From Thomasclavelia ramosa DSM 1402 (GTDB lineage: Bacteria > Bacillota_I > Bacilli_A > Erysipelotrichales > Coprobacillaceae), in contig NZ_CP036346.1 in the NCBI RefSeq assembly GCF_014131695.1, forward strand, positions 2,418,001-2,482,000: a stretch of 64,000 bases of DNA, given 5' to 3'. Every line of letters begins with the position of its first letter. The stretch's first letter is position 1. The position numbers and the translations under genes are program-made. Shown here piece by piece: positions 44,371 to 51,949 of the stretch. A model generated the notes under the pieces. The model was given only the letters and a program-made list of their open reading frames with translations. It was not told the origin of the DNA and ran no database searches.

Positions 44371-45057
44371 CTATTTTTTTATCAATTTTATTTCATCACT
44401 ATTTTTGTCCAATATTAGTGATTTTGCTGGTACAACAACTTGTTTAAAACCCACATTCCTTTGTACATATGATCCAGCTCCAATTAACGAATAATCATTA
44501 ATTTCTAACCTGTTTTTTATTACCGCGCCCATACCAATAAAACAATTGTTGTTTATAACTACTTCGCCTCCAATAGTGCTATTTGCTGCAATAAAATTAT
44601 TATTATAGATAGTGATATCGTGAGTAAGTACACTACCTGCATAAATAACATTATTATCTCCCAACGTTACATTAGTTCCAATATATGCGCCTGGAAAAAC
44701 AATATTGCCCACACCAATTTTGTTTGACGAAACAATTGCTTTATCACTAATAAAATTAATCAATTGATAACCTAATTCCAAACATTTCTCACTCATAGCC
44801 TGACGTGTTCTATTCATATTGCTATATCCAATTGTATTCAATATCTTAATTTTTTCATACTTAAAGCAGGAAGTTAATTCTTCAAAAGGTACTAACTTTG
44901 TATCATTTTTAAAGCAAATATTATTATATTTATTAACATCTTTTTTACTTACGGTGTGGCATAAAATTGTATATTTATGCTCACTTTCAATCATATCATG
45001 TATCATAAATGAGTACTTTGTAGCGCCCAATATTATAATTTTTTCTTTTATCTCCAT
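44371..45057 (-). CDS. NeuD/PglD-like sugar O/N-acetyltransferase
   Basis: A 228-aa protein. An N-terminal Rossmann-like domain (KIIILGATKYSFMIHDMI) is followed by a left-handed beta-helix of hexapeptide repeats (IGVGNIVFPGAYIGTNVTLGDN and so on). That is the layout of PglD and NeuD, acyl-CoA-dependent acyltransferases acting on 4-amino sugars or sialic acid. It overlaps the ATP-grasp gene by 10 bases and precedes the phosphoglycosyl transferase, so it probably acylates the sugar before lipid transfer (inference). Confidence 0.85.
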   Translation of the reverse strand: MEIKEKIIILGATKYSFMIHDMIESEHKYTILCHTVSKKDVNKYNNICFKNDTKLVPFEELTSCFKYEKIKILNTIGYSNMNRTRQAMSEKCLELGYQLINFISDKAIVSSNKIGVGNIVFPGAYIGTNVTLGDNNVIYAGSVLTHDITIYNNNFIAANSTIGGEVVINNNCFIGMGAVIKNRLEINDYSLIGAGSYVQRNVGFKQVVVPAKSLILDKNSDEIKLIKK

Positions 45058-46274
45058 ATAGGACCCTGTTCACCCCTATCAGTTAAAACAACAATTTTTA
45101 ACTTTTTCTTTAAAAATTGTACTCTTTTCATAAGTTCTTCATGATTACTTGCTGATACAATTGAAAAAAACCTAGCAGTTTTATCTGTAAAAGGTTTCGT
45201 TTTCATTCCCAATTTTATATTCGACAAATTGTTATGATAAATATAATCAAGTTTGCAAATTTCTTCAATTCCATTTATTGCAATAACTTTTCCAACAGGT
45301 AAAAAAAATGACACATAGCAACTACTTCTATCTAAAGATAAATGTTCAGGAATACTCGATATTTTTCCGGTAGCTAAATCTATTAAAAATTTTTCTGTAT
45401 TTAAGCCTGTTTGTAATGAGATTAAGTCTGAAGAAATGAATACACCTCCACCTCTTGCTGCTGCTTCTATTAAAATAATATCGTTACCATTAATAATAAA
45501 TTCACTATGTGTTATACCTTGTTTTAAGTTAAAACCACTAATAATTTTTTTATTTAGCTCAAGTATTTTGTTTATTAATTCATTATTGGCTTGTGATGGA
45601 AATTCTCGCATAGTTGCAGAAAAGACATCAGGAATATTAAAATAATGAGTATCTCCAATTATCAAATTTTCAAACTCATGATTTACACATATTCCTTCTA
45701 CTACAAATTCTTGTCCAATAACAAATTCTTCCAAAAGTATTTTTTTCTGTTTCGAATATCTAAGCGATTCTTGAAATTTTTGAATAAGTTCTTCAACATT
45801 TGATACTTTATATACACCTTTACTCCCTTGATTATCAATAGGCTTTATTATTATTGCTCCATTGATTGAATTAAAAAAACTAATGGCATCTTCTAGATTT
45901 ACACACAATTTGTATTTTAAAGTTTTAATCCCTAGTTCTTTACATCTTTCTCTCATCAAAAATTTGTCAGTAAATAAACATGCTACAGAATAGTCATTTC
46001 CAGGTAATTCCATTTTTTCAGCTACATAAGCAATTGTACGTACTGGCAAGTCAGTCTGATCTGTAATAACACCACAAATATTATATTTTTCTGCTAATTT
46101 AACTATGTTTATTTCATCTCGAATATCATAATATTCTGAATATTTAGATATTTTATGTCCTGGTTCTTCCCTATTTGGAGAAATAACCAAGGTATTATAT
46201 CCTAATTGATTTGCTCTTTCAATCAAAGGTATTTGAAGTGTGTTAGCACCCAATATCATTAACGTATCCTTCAT
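45048..46274 (-). CDS. ATP-grasp ligase of the polysaccharide cluster
   Basis: A 408-aa ATP-grasp enzyme of the carbamoyl-phosphate-synthase/PurK fold. An N-terminal pre-ATP-grasp domain (LMILGANTLQIPLIERANQLGY) precedes NGAIIIKPIDNQGSKGVYKV (ATP-binding Lys) and HSEFIINGNDIILIEAAARGGG (Mg-binding Glu and the catalytic Arg). Such ligases join an amino acid or other acid to an amine. Placed between a DegT aminotransferase and a PglD-like acetyltransferase, it may attach an amino acid to a 4-amino sugar. Inference from context only. Confidence 0.85.
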   Translation of the reverse strand: MKDTLMILGANTLQIPLIERANQLGYNTLVISPNREEPGHKISKYSEYYDIRDEINIVKLAEKYNICGVITDQTDLPVRTIAYVAEKMELPGNDYSVACLFTDKFLMRERCKELGIKTLKYKLCVNLEDAISFFNSINGAIIIKPIDNQGSKGVYKVSNVEELIQKFQESLRYSKQKKILLEEFVIGQEFVVEGICVNHEFENLIIGDTHYFNIPDVFSATMREFPSQANNELINKILELNKKIISGFNLKQGITHSEFIINGNDIILIEAAARGGGVFISSDLISLQTGLNTEKFLIDLATGKISSIPEHLSLDRSSCYVSFFLPVGKVIAINGIEEICKLDYIYHNNLSNIKLGMKTKPFTDKTARFFSIVSASNHEELMKRVQFLKKKLKIVVLTDRGEQGPIWR

Positions 46275-46289
46275 ATTTTCTCCTCATTT

Positions 46290-47498
46290 CTAAAGTAATT
46301 CACATAATTTTTTTAAAATATAATTAATATCATCATCACTTAACTTTGTATGTAATGGTAAAGTCACTTCATTTATAAATTGATTATATGCATTTGGATA
46401 ATCCTTGATATCAAATCCTAACTTTTTATACGCTGTTAGTAATGGTAATGGTTTATAATGTACATTACATGCAATTCCTTTTTTTGCCATCTCTGTAATG
46501 ATTTCATTTCTTTGTTCACCAGATATTCCATTAATTCTCACTAGATATAAATGACCTGATGAGTTATGATTCTCATCATAATGATTTAATATTTGAACAT
46601 CTAAATCTTTTAATCCTTCATTGTATTTATAAATAATTTCTTTTCTTCGTGATAATAATTTCTGATATTTATCTAACTGTGCTAATCCAATACCAGCCAT
46701 AATATCTGTCATATTACATTTATAAGCTGGTGAAATAACATCATATTCCCACGCCCCTAACTTAGTCTTGGCTAATGCATCTTTGGATTGACCGTGAAGT
46801 GATAATAACTGATATTGTTCATAAATATTTTCATTATCGATATTTTCTATATCTTTCCAGACTACCGCTCCCCCCTCAGCAGTAGTTAAATTCTTTACCG
46901 CATGAAAACTAAAAGAAGTGAAGTCAGCTACTTCACCACACATCTTATTATCTTTAGATGCTCCAAATGCATGTGCTGCATCAGCCATCACAATAATTCT
47001 ACCAAATGCTTTTTGAATTTCATTTGAAGCCTTAAATAAATCTTTTTTAGCTTCAACTATTTCAAATATTTTTTTATAATCGCACATAATACCAGCTAGA
47101 TCAATTGGAATAATAACCTTGGTTCTTTCAGTGATCTTGGCATTCAATTGATTATAGTCCATTTCAAATGAGTCCTTAGCCACATCAACTAATATTGGTG
47201 TTGCTCCAACATGACATATTACTGAACAAGTTGCAGTATAAGTGTACGCAGAAGTAATTACTTCATCTCCAGGACCAACACCAAGTAATCTAAGCGTTAA
47301 TTCCATACAAGCAGTAGCACTATTTAGACATACTGCCCTTGAAGTATTACAATAATCAGCAATTCTTCTTTCAAACTCCTTGGTTTTTGGGCCTGTTGTA
47401 ATCCACCCTGATTTTAAAGTATTTATTACACCATTGATTTCCTCCTCACCAATATCAGGTGGTGAAAAAGGTATATTCTTTTTTTCTATAATATCCAT
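46290..47498 (-). CDS. DegT/DnrJ/EryC1-family sugar aminotransferase
   Basis: About 402 aa, PLP-dependent. The PLP Lys is in SFHAVKNLTTAEGG, and ADAAHAFGAS provides the cofactor-ring Asp. FSPPDIGEEEINGVINTLKSGWITTGPKTKEFE is the family N-terminus. It converts a 4-keto (or 3-keto) nucleotide sugar to the amino sugar. No dehydratase gene supplying the keto sugar is in the window. The start ATG (47496-47498) follows GGAGGGGAG. It is the first biosynthetic gene after the tandem terminators. Confidence 0.92.
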   Translation of the reverse strand: MDIIEKKNIPFSPPDIGEEEINGVINTLKSGWITTGPKTKEFERRIADYCNTSRAVCLNSATACMELTLRLLGVGPGDEVITSAYTYTATCSVICHVGATPILVDVAKDSFEMDYNQLNAKITERTKVIIPIDLAGIMCDYKKIFEIVEAKKDLFKASNEIQKAFGRIIVMADAAHAFGASKDNKMCGEVADFTSFSFHAVKNLTTAEGGAVVWKDIENIDNENIYEQYQLLSLHGQSKDALAKTKLGAWEYDVISPAYKCNMTDIMAGIGLAQLDKYQKLLSRRKEIIYKYNEGLKDLDVQILNHYDENHNSSGHLYLVRINGISGEQRNEIITEMAKKGIACNVHYKPLPLLTAYKKLGFDIKDYPNAYNQFINEVTLPLHTKLSDDDINYILKKLCELL

Positions 47499-47516
47499 AA
47501 TCTCTCTCCCCTCCAT

Positions 47517-47540
47517 AATAAAAAACTGCTTTATGCAGTT
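47517..47540 (-). terminator. Second intrinsic terminator of the capsule gate
   Basis: 6-bp stem AACTGC/GCAGTT, loop TTTAT, then a U-rich minus-strand run (A's around 47517-47525). It stands only 19 bases upstream of the aminotransferase start codon, directly after another terminator. Confidence 0.75.
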
Positions 47541-47548
47541 AAATTGTA

Positions 47549-47597
47549 CAAAAAAAGAATATAGTTCCCCCTACCCCAAGTAGAAGAAACTATATTC
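47549..47597 (-). terminator. First intrinsic terminator of the capsule gate
   Basis: Long stem with 10-bp outer arms GAATATAGTT/AACTATATTC and a further inner pair (CTAC/GTAG), followed by U7 on the minus strand (A's at 47550-47556). Together with the next hairpin it should stop transcription after the two LoaP-like genes. Confidence 0.85.
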
Positions 47598-47633
47598 AAA
47601 TTATTAAAATGTGCGGTAAACCAGCTACATTTA

Positions 47634-48134
47634 TTAAATTTTACTTTTTATTTCAAGCCCAGCTAAGATATGTCGATTTAAAAACTCGATATCTAAAACC
47701 GCTATTCTGTTGTGCTTATCAATCTTAACAATATGATCTTGATAATGAATTAATGGTCCATATATAACTTTAGCTTTATTATCTTCTATAAATGCTTGGG
47801 ACATTTCTAAGATACCTTCGCTATTGAGTAGTTTATTAAACATCTCGATTTCTTCATCTCTTAAAGCTGTAACTCCATCATCTTTAAGCTGCTTAATCAA
47901 ACCATCTCTCTGTTCCCCTAATTCATATAACAGATTATCAAAATCACTTTGCTTCATCTCACTTCTAACAAAAATATATCCTGGAAATAACATTTTTAAT
48001 GTATTTCCTTTAATATCTCGACGATAGTATTCAATCTTTGGAATAAAAGCATCAAGACCTTTTCTTCTTAGAACTGAACACAACTTATTTTCTTTTGCAA
48101 CTAATGCAAATAATACATACCAGTTATCTTTCAT
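47634..48134 (-). CDS. loaP: LoaP/NusG-like antiterminator, second copy
   Basis: A 166-aa NusG paralogue. The N-terminal NGN domain reads NWYVLFALVAKENKLCSVLRRKG through FPGYIFVRSEM, and the C-terminal KOW-like segment VKIDKHNRIAVLDIEF ends the protein. NusG proteins of the LoaP, RfaH and UpxY types bind RNA polymerase and let it pass terminators in long biosynthetic operons. It follows the first copy by 8 bases and precedes two intrinsic terminators. It could be the active antiterminator or a modulator of the first copy (inference). Confidence 0.88.
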   Translation of the reverse strand: MKDNWYVLFALVAKENKLCSVLRRKGLDAFIPKIEYYRRDIKGNTLKMLFPGYIFVRSEMKQSDFDNLLYELGEQRDGLIKQLKDDGVTALRDEEIEMFNKLLNSEGILEMSQAFIEDNKAKVIYGPLIHYQDHIVKIDKHNRIAVLDIEFLNRHILAGLEIKSKI

Positions 48135-48142
48135 AACAACTC

Positions 48143-48649
48143 CTATGTTTTACTTGTAACTTCCAAAGGAACTTTCATTGTTTTACCAAAAACATCACCA
48201 ATAAAAGCAACTCTTTTATGACGATCAATTTTCTTAATCATTTCCTCTTTACCAACTAATGGTCCTTTTTGAACTATTAACTTAGAATCAGTAATAGTTC
48301 CCATTGAACGGGTTATTAAATGATCATCATTAAATAACGATTCTAAAAGTTCTTTTTCATTATTGGCTAATGATAAAACTTTTTGTTCATCACTTTGCAT
48401 AATTCTCATCGTAGAATCCATATCTTTTTCTAAACTTTCAATAATCTGATAAAACTCCTGTGAATTAAATTCACTTTCAATAAAGATATAATTAGGAAAC
48501 ATCGGCACTTCTGCAAATACCTTCTTTCCATCTTTTTTCATTAACTTTTCAATTTTTGGTACAAAAGCAGTCATCTCAGGATGATTATTAAAATAAAGTA
48601 AAAGATCATTGATCTTATTATCATTTGCAAAAATAATATACCAATTCAT
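48143..48649 (-). CDS. loaP: LoaP/NusG-like antiterminator, first copy
   Basis: About 168 aa. The NGN domain is MNWYIIFANDNKINDLLLYF, with FPNYIFIESEF matching the NusG core, and a KOW-like C-terminus (IKKIDRHKRVAFIGDVFG). The start at 48647-48649 is set by AAGGAGG; the much longer reading would run through the recombination site and lacks homology. It is the first gene of the polysaccharide operon, 54 bases from the inverted-repeat site. It is only distantly similar to the second copy next to it. Confidence 0.88.
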   Translation of the reverse strand: MNWYIIFANDNKINDLLLYFNNHPEMTAFVPKIEKLMKKDGKKVFAEVPMFPNYIFIESEFNSQEFYQIIESLEKDMDSTMRIMQSDEQKVLSLANNEKELLESLFNDDHLITRSMGTITDSKLIVQKGPLVGKEEMIKKIDRHKRVAFIGDVFGKTMKVPLEVTSKT

Positions 48650-48693
48650 CATAATCCTCCTTACAATATAAACTAACTTTTGGTCACAAAACT

Positions 48694-48718
48694 GTCTTAT
48701 ATTAAAGTACTCTACGAA
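48694..48718. repeat. Recombination site A (left, inverted)
   Basis: Read on the minus strand it has arm TTCGTAGAG, core TACTTTA, and a degenerate arm ATATAAGAC. It matches the site at 50095-50119 at 21 of 25 positions, with an identical 7-bp core, in opposite orientation. The perfectly shared 15-bp stretch is 48703-48717. It lies between the presumed promoter and the first LoaP gene. Confidence 0.7.
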
Positions 48719-48744
48719 CAAAAAAATTCTATAGTTACGTAAGC

Positions 48745-48750
48745 ATTTTA
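48745..48750 (-). promoter_or_regulatory. Candidate invertible promoter of the polysaccharide operon
   Basis: Extended -10 element TGATAAAAT on the minus strand (hexamer at plus-strand 48745-48750), lying inside the segment bounded by the inverted repeats and reading toward the LoaP genes. No convincing -35. Prediction only. Confidence 0.4.
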
Positions 48751-48911
48751 TCATTATCGAACAAAAAATGATAGGATAAATTGTCAAAAAACACCGATAA
48801 AACTAAATTATAAATTTATTTACCAAATAATTAATGTTTTAAATAGATTTAAGTACTATTTCTAGTCATTTTTTTGGTCAAAAGAATCTAAAAGAAAGAA
48901 GAGTATAATAT

Positions 48912-50045
48912 ATGCCAAGAAGAGGAGAAAATATTTTTAGAAGAAAAGATGGCAGATGGGAAGCCCGGTATGTTAAAGCAATAAGTACTAATAATAAAAA
49001 ACTATATGGAAGTGTTTATGCTAGTACCTATACTGAAGTTAAACAAAAAAGAGAAAATATATGTAATTCTTTAAACAAAGAAAAAATTAAAAAGTCGAAT
49101 ATTAATAATCAAGTATTAGAATATTATATAGTTGAATGGTTAAATGTGTATCGAATTAAATTTAAAGCCCCTACTTATGTCAAGTATTATAATGTAATCT
49201 ATAATTATTTATTACCATATTTTAAAGATATAAAGGCGAATGAATTAAATACCAAACAAGTTGAATTATTTACCGCTTCTTTATTAAAAGAAGGAAAAAA
49301 TGGTAAACCACTATCACCTAAAACAGTAAAAGATATTCTTTCTTTGTTTAAATCCATTATAGGATATATAGAATCCGAACATAATATTAGTATAAATACT
49401 AAAATAATATATCCTAAAAAACAAAAAGAAAAAGAACGCATATTATCCAAAGAAGAATTTATAAACTTGAATCAAACTTTATTACAAGAAATAGATTCAT
49501 GCAAATTTGGTGTACTTATAGCCATGGCTACTGGATTACGAATCGGTGAGTTATGCGCTTTAAAATGGAAAGATATTTCACTAAAAGAAAACTATATCTA
49601 TGTTAACAAAACAATGCAGCGAATAAAAAATATTTACAGTGATAATCCAAAAACAATAATCATTGAAGATTCACCTAAAAGTTCTACATCAAATCGAAAA
49701 ATTCCAATTCCAGCTAATCTTATTACTCTATTTAAACAATTTAGGCAAAATGATGATTGCTATTTATTAACTGGCAGAAGTGACAAATTTGTAGAGCCCC
49801 GATCATTAGAAAGAAAATTTCGAAAATATATTAAAAATGCAGGAATTGAAAAAGCTAACTTTCATATGCTAAGACATACTTTTGCAACTATGTGTATCGA
49901 GGGTGGTTTTGAAATCAAATGTCTTAGTGAAATTCTTGGTCATAGCGGTTCTCAAATTACCTTAGACCGCTATGTTCATTCATCATTTGATCTTAAAAAA
50001 AGTTGGATTGACAAGTTTTCAAATCAAAACATTTCTTGTCACTAA
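48912..50045 (+). CDS. Tyrosine recombinase (invertase/integrase)
   Basis: A 377-aa phage-integrase-family recombinase. The N-terminal AP2-like arm-binding domain (RRKDGRWEARYVKA), a SAM-like core-binding domain and the catalytic domain follow in order. The catalytic residues are all visible: Arg in ATGLRIGELCAL, Lys in the beta-hairpin, HMLRHTF (His-x-x-Arg), LGHSG (His) and TLDRYVH (Tyr). It lies between inverted 25-bp sites and diverges from the LoaP-led operon. A -10 TATAAT at 48904-48909 is only 2 bases from the ATG. No excisionase or other mobile genes are present, so an invertase role is favoured over a mobile element. Confidence 0.9.
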   Translation: MPRRGENIFRRKDGRWEARYVKAISTNNKKLYGSVYASTYTEVKQKRENICNSLNKEKIKKSNINNQVLEYYIVEWLNVYRIKFKAPTYVKYYNVIYNYLLPYFKDIKANELNTKQVELFTASLLKEGKNGKPLSPKTVKDILSLFKSIIGYIESEHNISINTKIIYPKKQKEKERILSKEEFINLNQTLLQEIDSCKFGVLIAMATGLRIGELCALKWKDISLKENYIYVNKTMQRIKNIYSDNPKTIIIEDSPKSSTSNRKIPIPANLITLFKQFRQNDDCYLLTGRSDKFVEPRSLERKFRKYIKNAGIEKANFHMLRHTFATMCIEGGFEIKCLSEILGHSGSQITLDRYVHSSFDLKKSWIDKFSNQNISCH

Positions 50046-50059
50046 ATATGGTCATAGTC

Positions 50060-50088
50060 AAAAAGTACTTATAAATAAGTACTTTTTT
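50060..50088 (+). terminator. Terminator of the recombinase gene
   Basis: Stem AAAAAGTACTTAT/ATAAGTACTTTTT with T run to 50088. It is nearly symmetrical, so it would also stop leftward transcription if the segment were inverted. Confidence 0.75.
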
Positions 50089-50094
50089 AGCTTT

Positions 50095-50119
50095 GTCGTA
50101 GAGTACTTTACTCTACGAC
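50095..50119. repeat. Recombination site B (right, perfect palindrome)
   Basis: Arms GTCGTAGAG and CTCTACGAC, perfect 9-bp inverse of each other, around the 7-bp core TACTTTA. This is the standard core geometry of a tyrosine-recombinase site. It matches site A (48694-48718) in opposite orientation, so recombination would invert about 1.4 kb including the recombinase gene. Confidence 0.7.
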
Positions 50120-50242
50120 TTTCTTTTATTATTTACAAAAAAAATATTTTTATTCAAAAAATGTAGAATTTGATAAACTATATTATCTATTTAAGTATCT
50201 AATTCTAATACTCCTGATACTGTATCCCATAATTATTTCAAT

Positions 50243-50286
50243 AAAAAAACATGAACTCAAGGTAAATCCTAAGTTCATGTTTTTTG
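50243..50286 (-). terminator. Terminator of the trpXYZ operon
   Basis: 12-bp stem AAAACATGAACT/AGTTCATGTTTT and U-rich tail on both strands, directly after the trpZ stop. The 120 bases to its right are AT-rich with no gene. Confidence 0.8.
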
Positions 50287-50287
50287 T

Positions 50288-51073
50288 TTATTTTAATAAA
50301 ACTCGATCCGTATATTCTTGAGAAGAAGTAGAATACAAATGAATCAAGCCCTCTACGGTCATTTCTTCTCTTTCTTTGCCTTCAATCATTGCAATGATTT
50401 GTCCATCTTTCATAATCATTGTTTTATTACCGTATTTTAGAGCATCTTCCATATTATGAGTAATCATCAGTGTAGTAATCTGATGCTCTTCAACAATTTT
50501 TTGTGATAATTCTAAAACCTTTAATGCCGTTTTTGGATCTAAAGCAGCTGTATGCTCGTCCAATAACAATAAATCTGGAGTTACTAAAGTTGCCATTAAT
50601 AACGTCAATGCTTGTCGCTGTCCTCCAGACAACAATCCAACTTTAGAATCTAATCGTTCTTCCAAACCTAACTCTAATTCCATCAGTGCCTTTTTAAACT
50701 CTTCACGATGACGATGAGACATTAGACTTAAACTAAAATGTTTACCTCTTTGATTTGACAAATGAAGATTTTCTTCAATTGTCATATTTGGGGCTGTACC
50801 CTTTAAAGGATCTTGAAACAATCTTCCAATCCCTTTTGAGCGCTTGTACTCAGGCTCAAAAGTAATATCACGACCATTTAAAATAATATTTCCTCGTTTT
50901 GTATCAACTGCTCCAGAAATAGCTTGAAATAAAGTTGATTTACCAGCACCATTACTTCCAATGATTGTAACAAAATCCCCTTTATCAAGTGCAAGATTAA
51001 TATTATTAAGGGCGACTTTTTCATTAACTGTACCTTCATTAAAAACAACTGATACATCCTTTAATTCTAACAT
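50288..51073 (-). CDS. trpZ: Tryptophan ABC transporter ATPase TrpZ
   Basis: A 261-aa ABC ATPase. Walker A GSNGAGKST, Q-loop LFQDPLKG, signature LLSGGQRQAL, Walker B LLLLDEHTA and the His switch MITHN are all present. It belongs to the LivF/YtrE-like group that serves permeases with ABC_sub_bind lipoproteins. It overlaps the permease gene by one base. The UGG T-box upstream of the operon points to tryptophan as substrate. Confidence 0.88.
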   Translation of the reverse strand: MLELKDVSVVFNEGTVNEKVALNNINLALDKGDFVTIIGSNGAGKSTLFQAISGAVDTKRGNIILNGRDITFEPEYKRSKGIGRLFQDPLKGTAPNMTIEENLHLSNQRGKHFSLSLMSHRHREEFKKALMELELGLEERLDSKVGLLSGGQRQALTLLMATLVTPDLLLLDEHTAALDPKTALKVLELSQKIVEEHQITTLMITHNMEDALKYGNKTMIMKDGQIIAMIEGKEREEMTVEGLIHLYSTSSQEYTDRVLLK

Positions 51074-51945
51074 TAATTGCGCCCCCTTTTCTTACTTCTA
51101 AATGCTCCATTAGTTGAAGCAATTGCCACAATAACAAGAACTGCTGATAACAGCTTTAAATATCCTGAAGGAAGTCCCAGCTGTAGAGCAACTGTTAGGA
51201 CTGCACGATAGAAAATTGCTCCAAATACAACTGCAACTAACTGAAAAATAATTTTTTCTTTCTTTATAAATGTTGTTCCGACAATAATACTAGCTAAGCC
51301 AATTACCATCATTCCTGTTCCACTGCTAATATCTGCAAAGCTTTGATGTTGGGCAAATACAGCACCACTCATAGCGACTAAGCCATTTGCTAATGCTAAA
51401 CCTAAAATCTTCATTTTATCAGTATCAATAGAGCTTGCTCGAACCATATCTTCATTATCACCACAGGCTCTAAGTGATAATCCTAGCTGAGTTCTTAAGA
51501 AAAAATCTAAAATCACACAAATAACAATTACAATCAAATATATTAAAATAATTTTCCCATAAGGATCAAATGCAGTAAAACTGCTAAAAATAGTATTATT
51601 ACCAAACAGTGATAAATTAGGAGTATCATTCATAATTGCTAAATTAATTGAATATAATCCAGTCATTGTTAAAATCCCAGATAAAAGCGGCATAATTTTG
51701 AATTTTGTAATTAATAGACCAGTAACTACCCCAGCTGCTGCACCAATCACAAATGAACCTATTAATCCTACATATGGCATTGAATTAATCGTAAACATCC
51801 CGCTAACAGCACATCCCAAAGCGAAACTTCCATCAACCGTTAAATCTGGCAAATTTAACACTTTATAACTGATATATAAACCAAGTGAGAGAATGGCAAA
51901 AATTCCTCCTAACTCCAGTGCTCCTAAAATAACCGTCTGATTCAT
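51073..51945 (-). CDS. trpY: Tryptophan ABC transporter permease TrpY
   Basis: A 290-aa branched-chain-type (LivH-like) permease with about eight hydrophobic segments. KVLNLPDLTVDGSFALGCAVSG and FFLRTQLGLSLRACGDNEDMVRASSIDTDKMKILGLALANGLVA, the EAA-like loop contacting the ATPase, are typical of this family. It forms the membrane channel of the TrpXYZ importer. The start follows GGAG and it lies 4 bases after trpX. Confidence 0.88.
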   Translation of the reverse strand: MNQTVILGALELGGIFAILSLGLYISYKVLNLPDLTVDGSFALGCAVSGMFTINSMPYVGLIGSFVIGAAAGVVTGLLITKFKIMPLLSGILTMTGLYSINLAIMNDTPNLSLFGNNTIFSSFTAFDPYGKIILIYLIVIVICVILDFFLRTQLGLSLRACGDNEDMVRASSIDTDKMKILGLALANGLVAMSGAVFAQHQSFADISSGTGMMVIGLASIIVGTTFIKKEKIIFQLVAVVFGAIFYRAVLTVALQLGLPSGYLKLLSAVLVIVAIASTNGAFRSKKRGRN

Positions 51946-51949
51946 AAAA

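Noticed and set aside
48143-48787. Longer start for the first LoaP gene
   Set aside because: The extra 45 residues have no homology, run through the recombination site, and the good Shine-Dalgarno lies just before 48649.
48912-50045. Recombinase as the integrase of a mobile element or prophage
   Set aside because: No excisionase, replication or structural genes nearby, and the matching sites are inverted and flank the gene itself, which fits inversion rather than excision.
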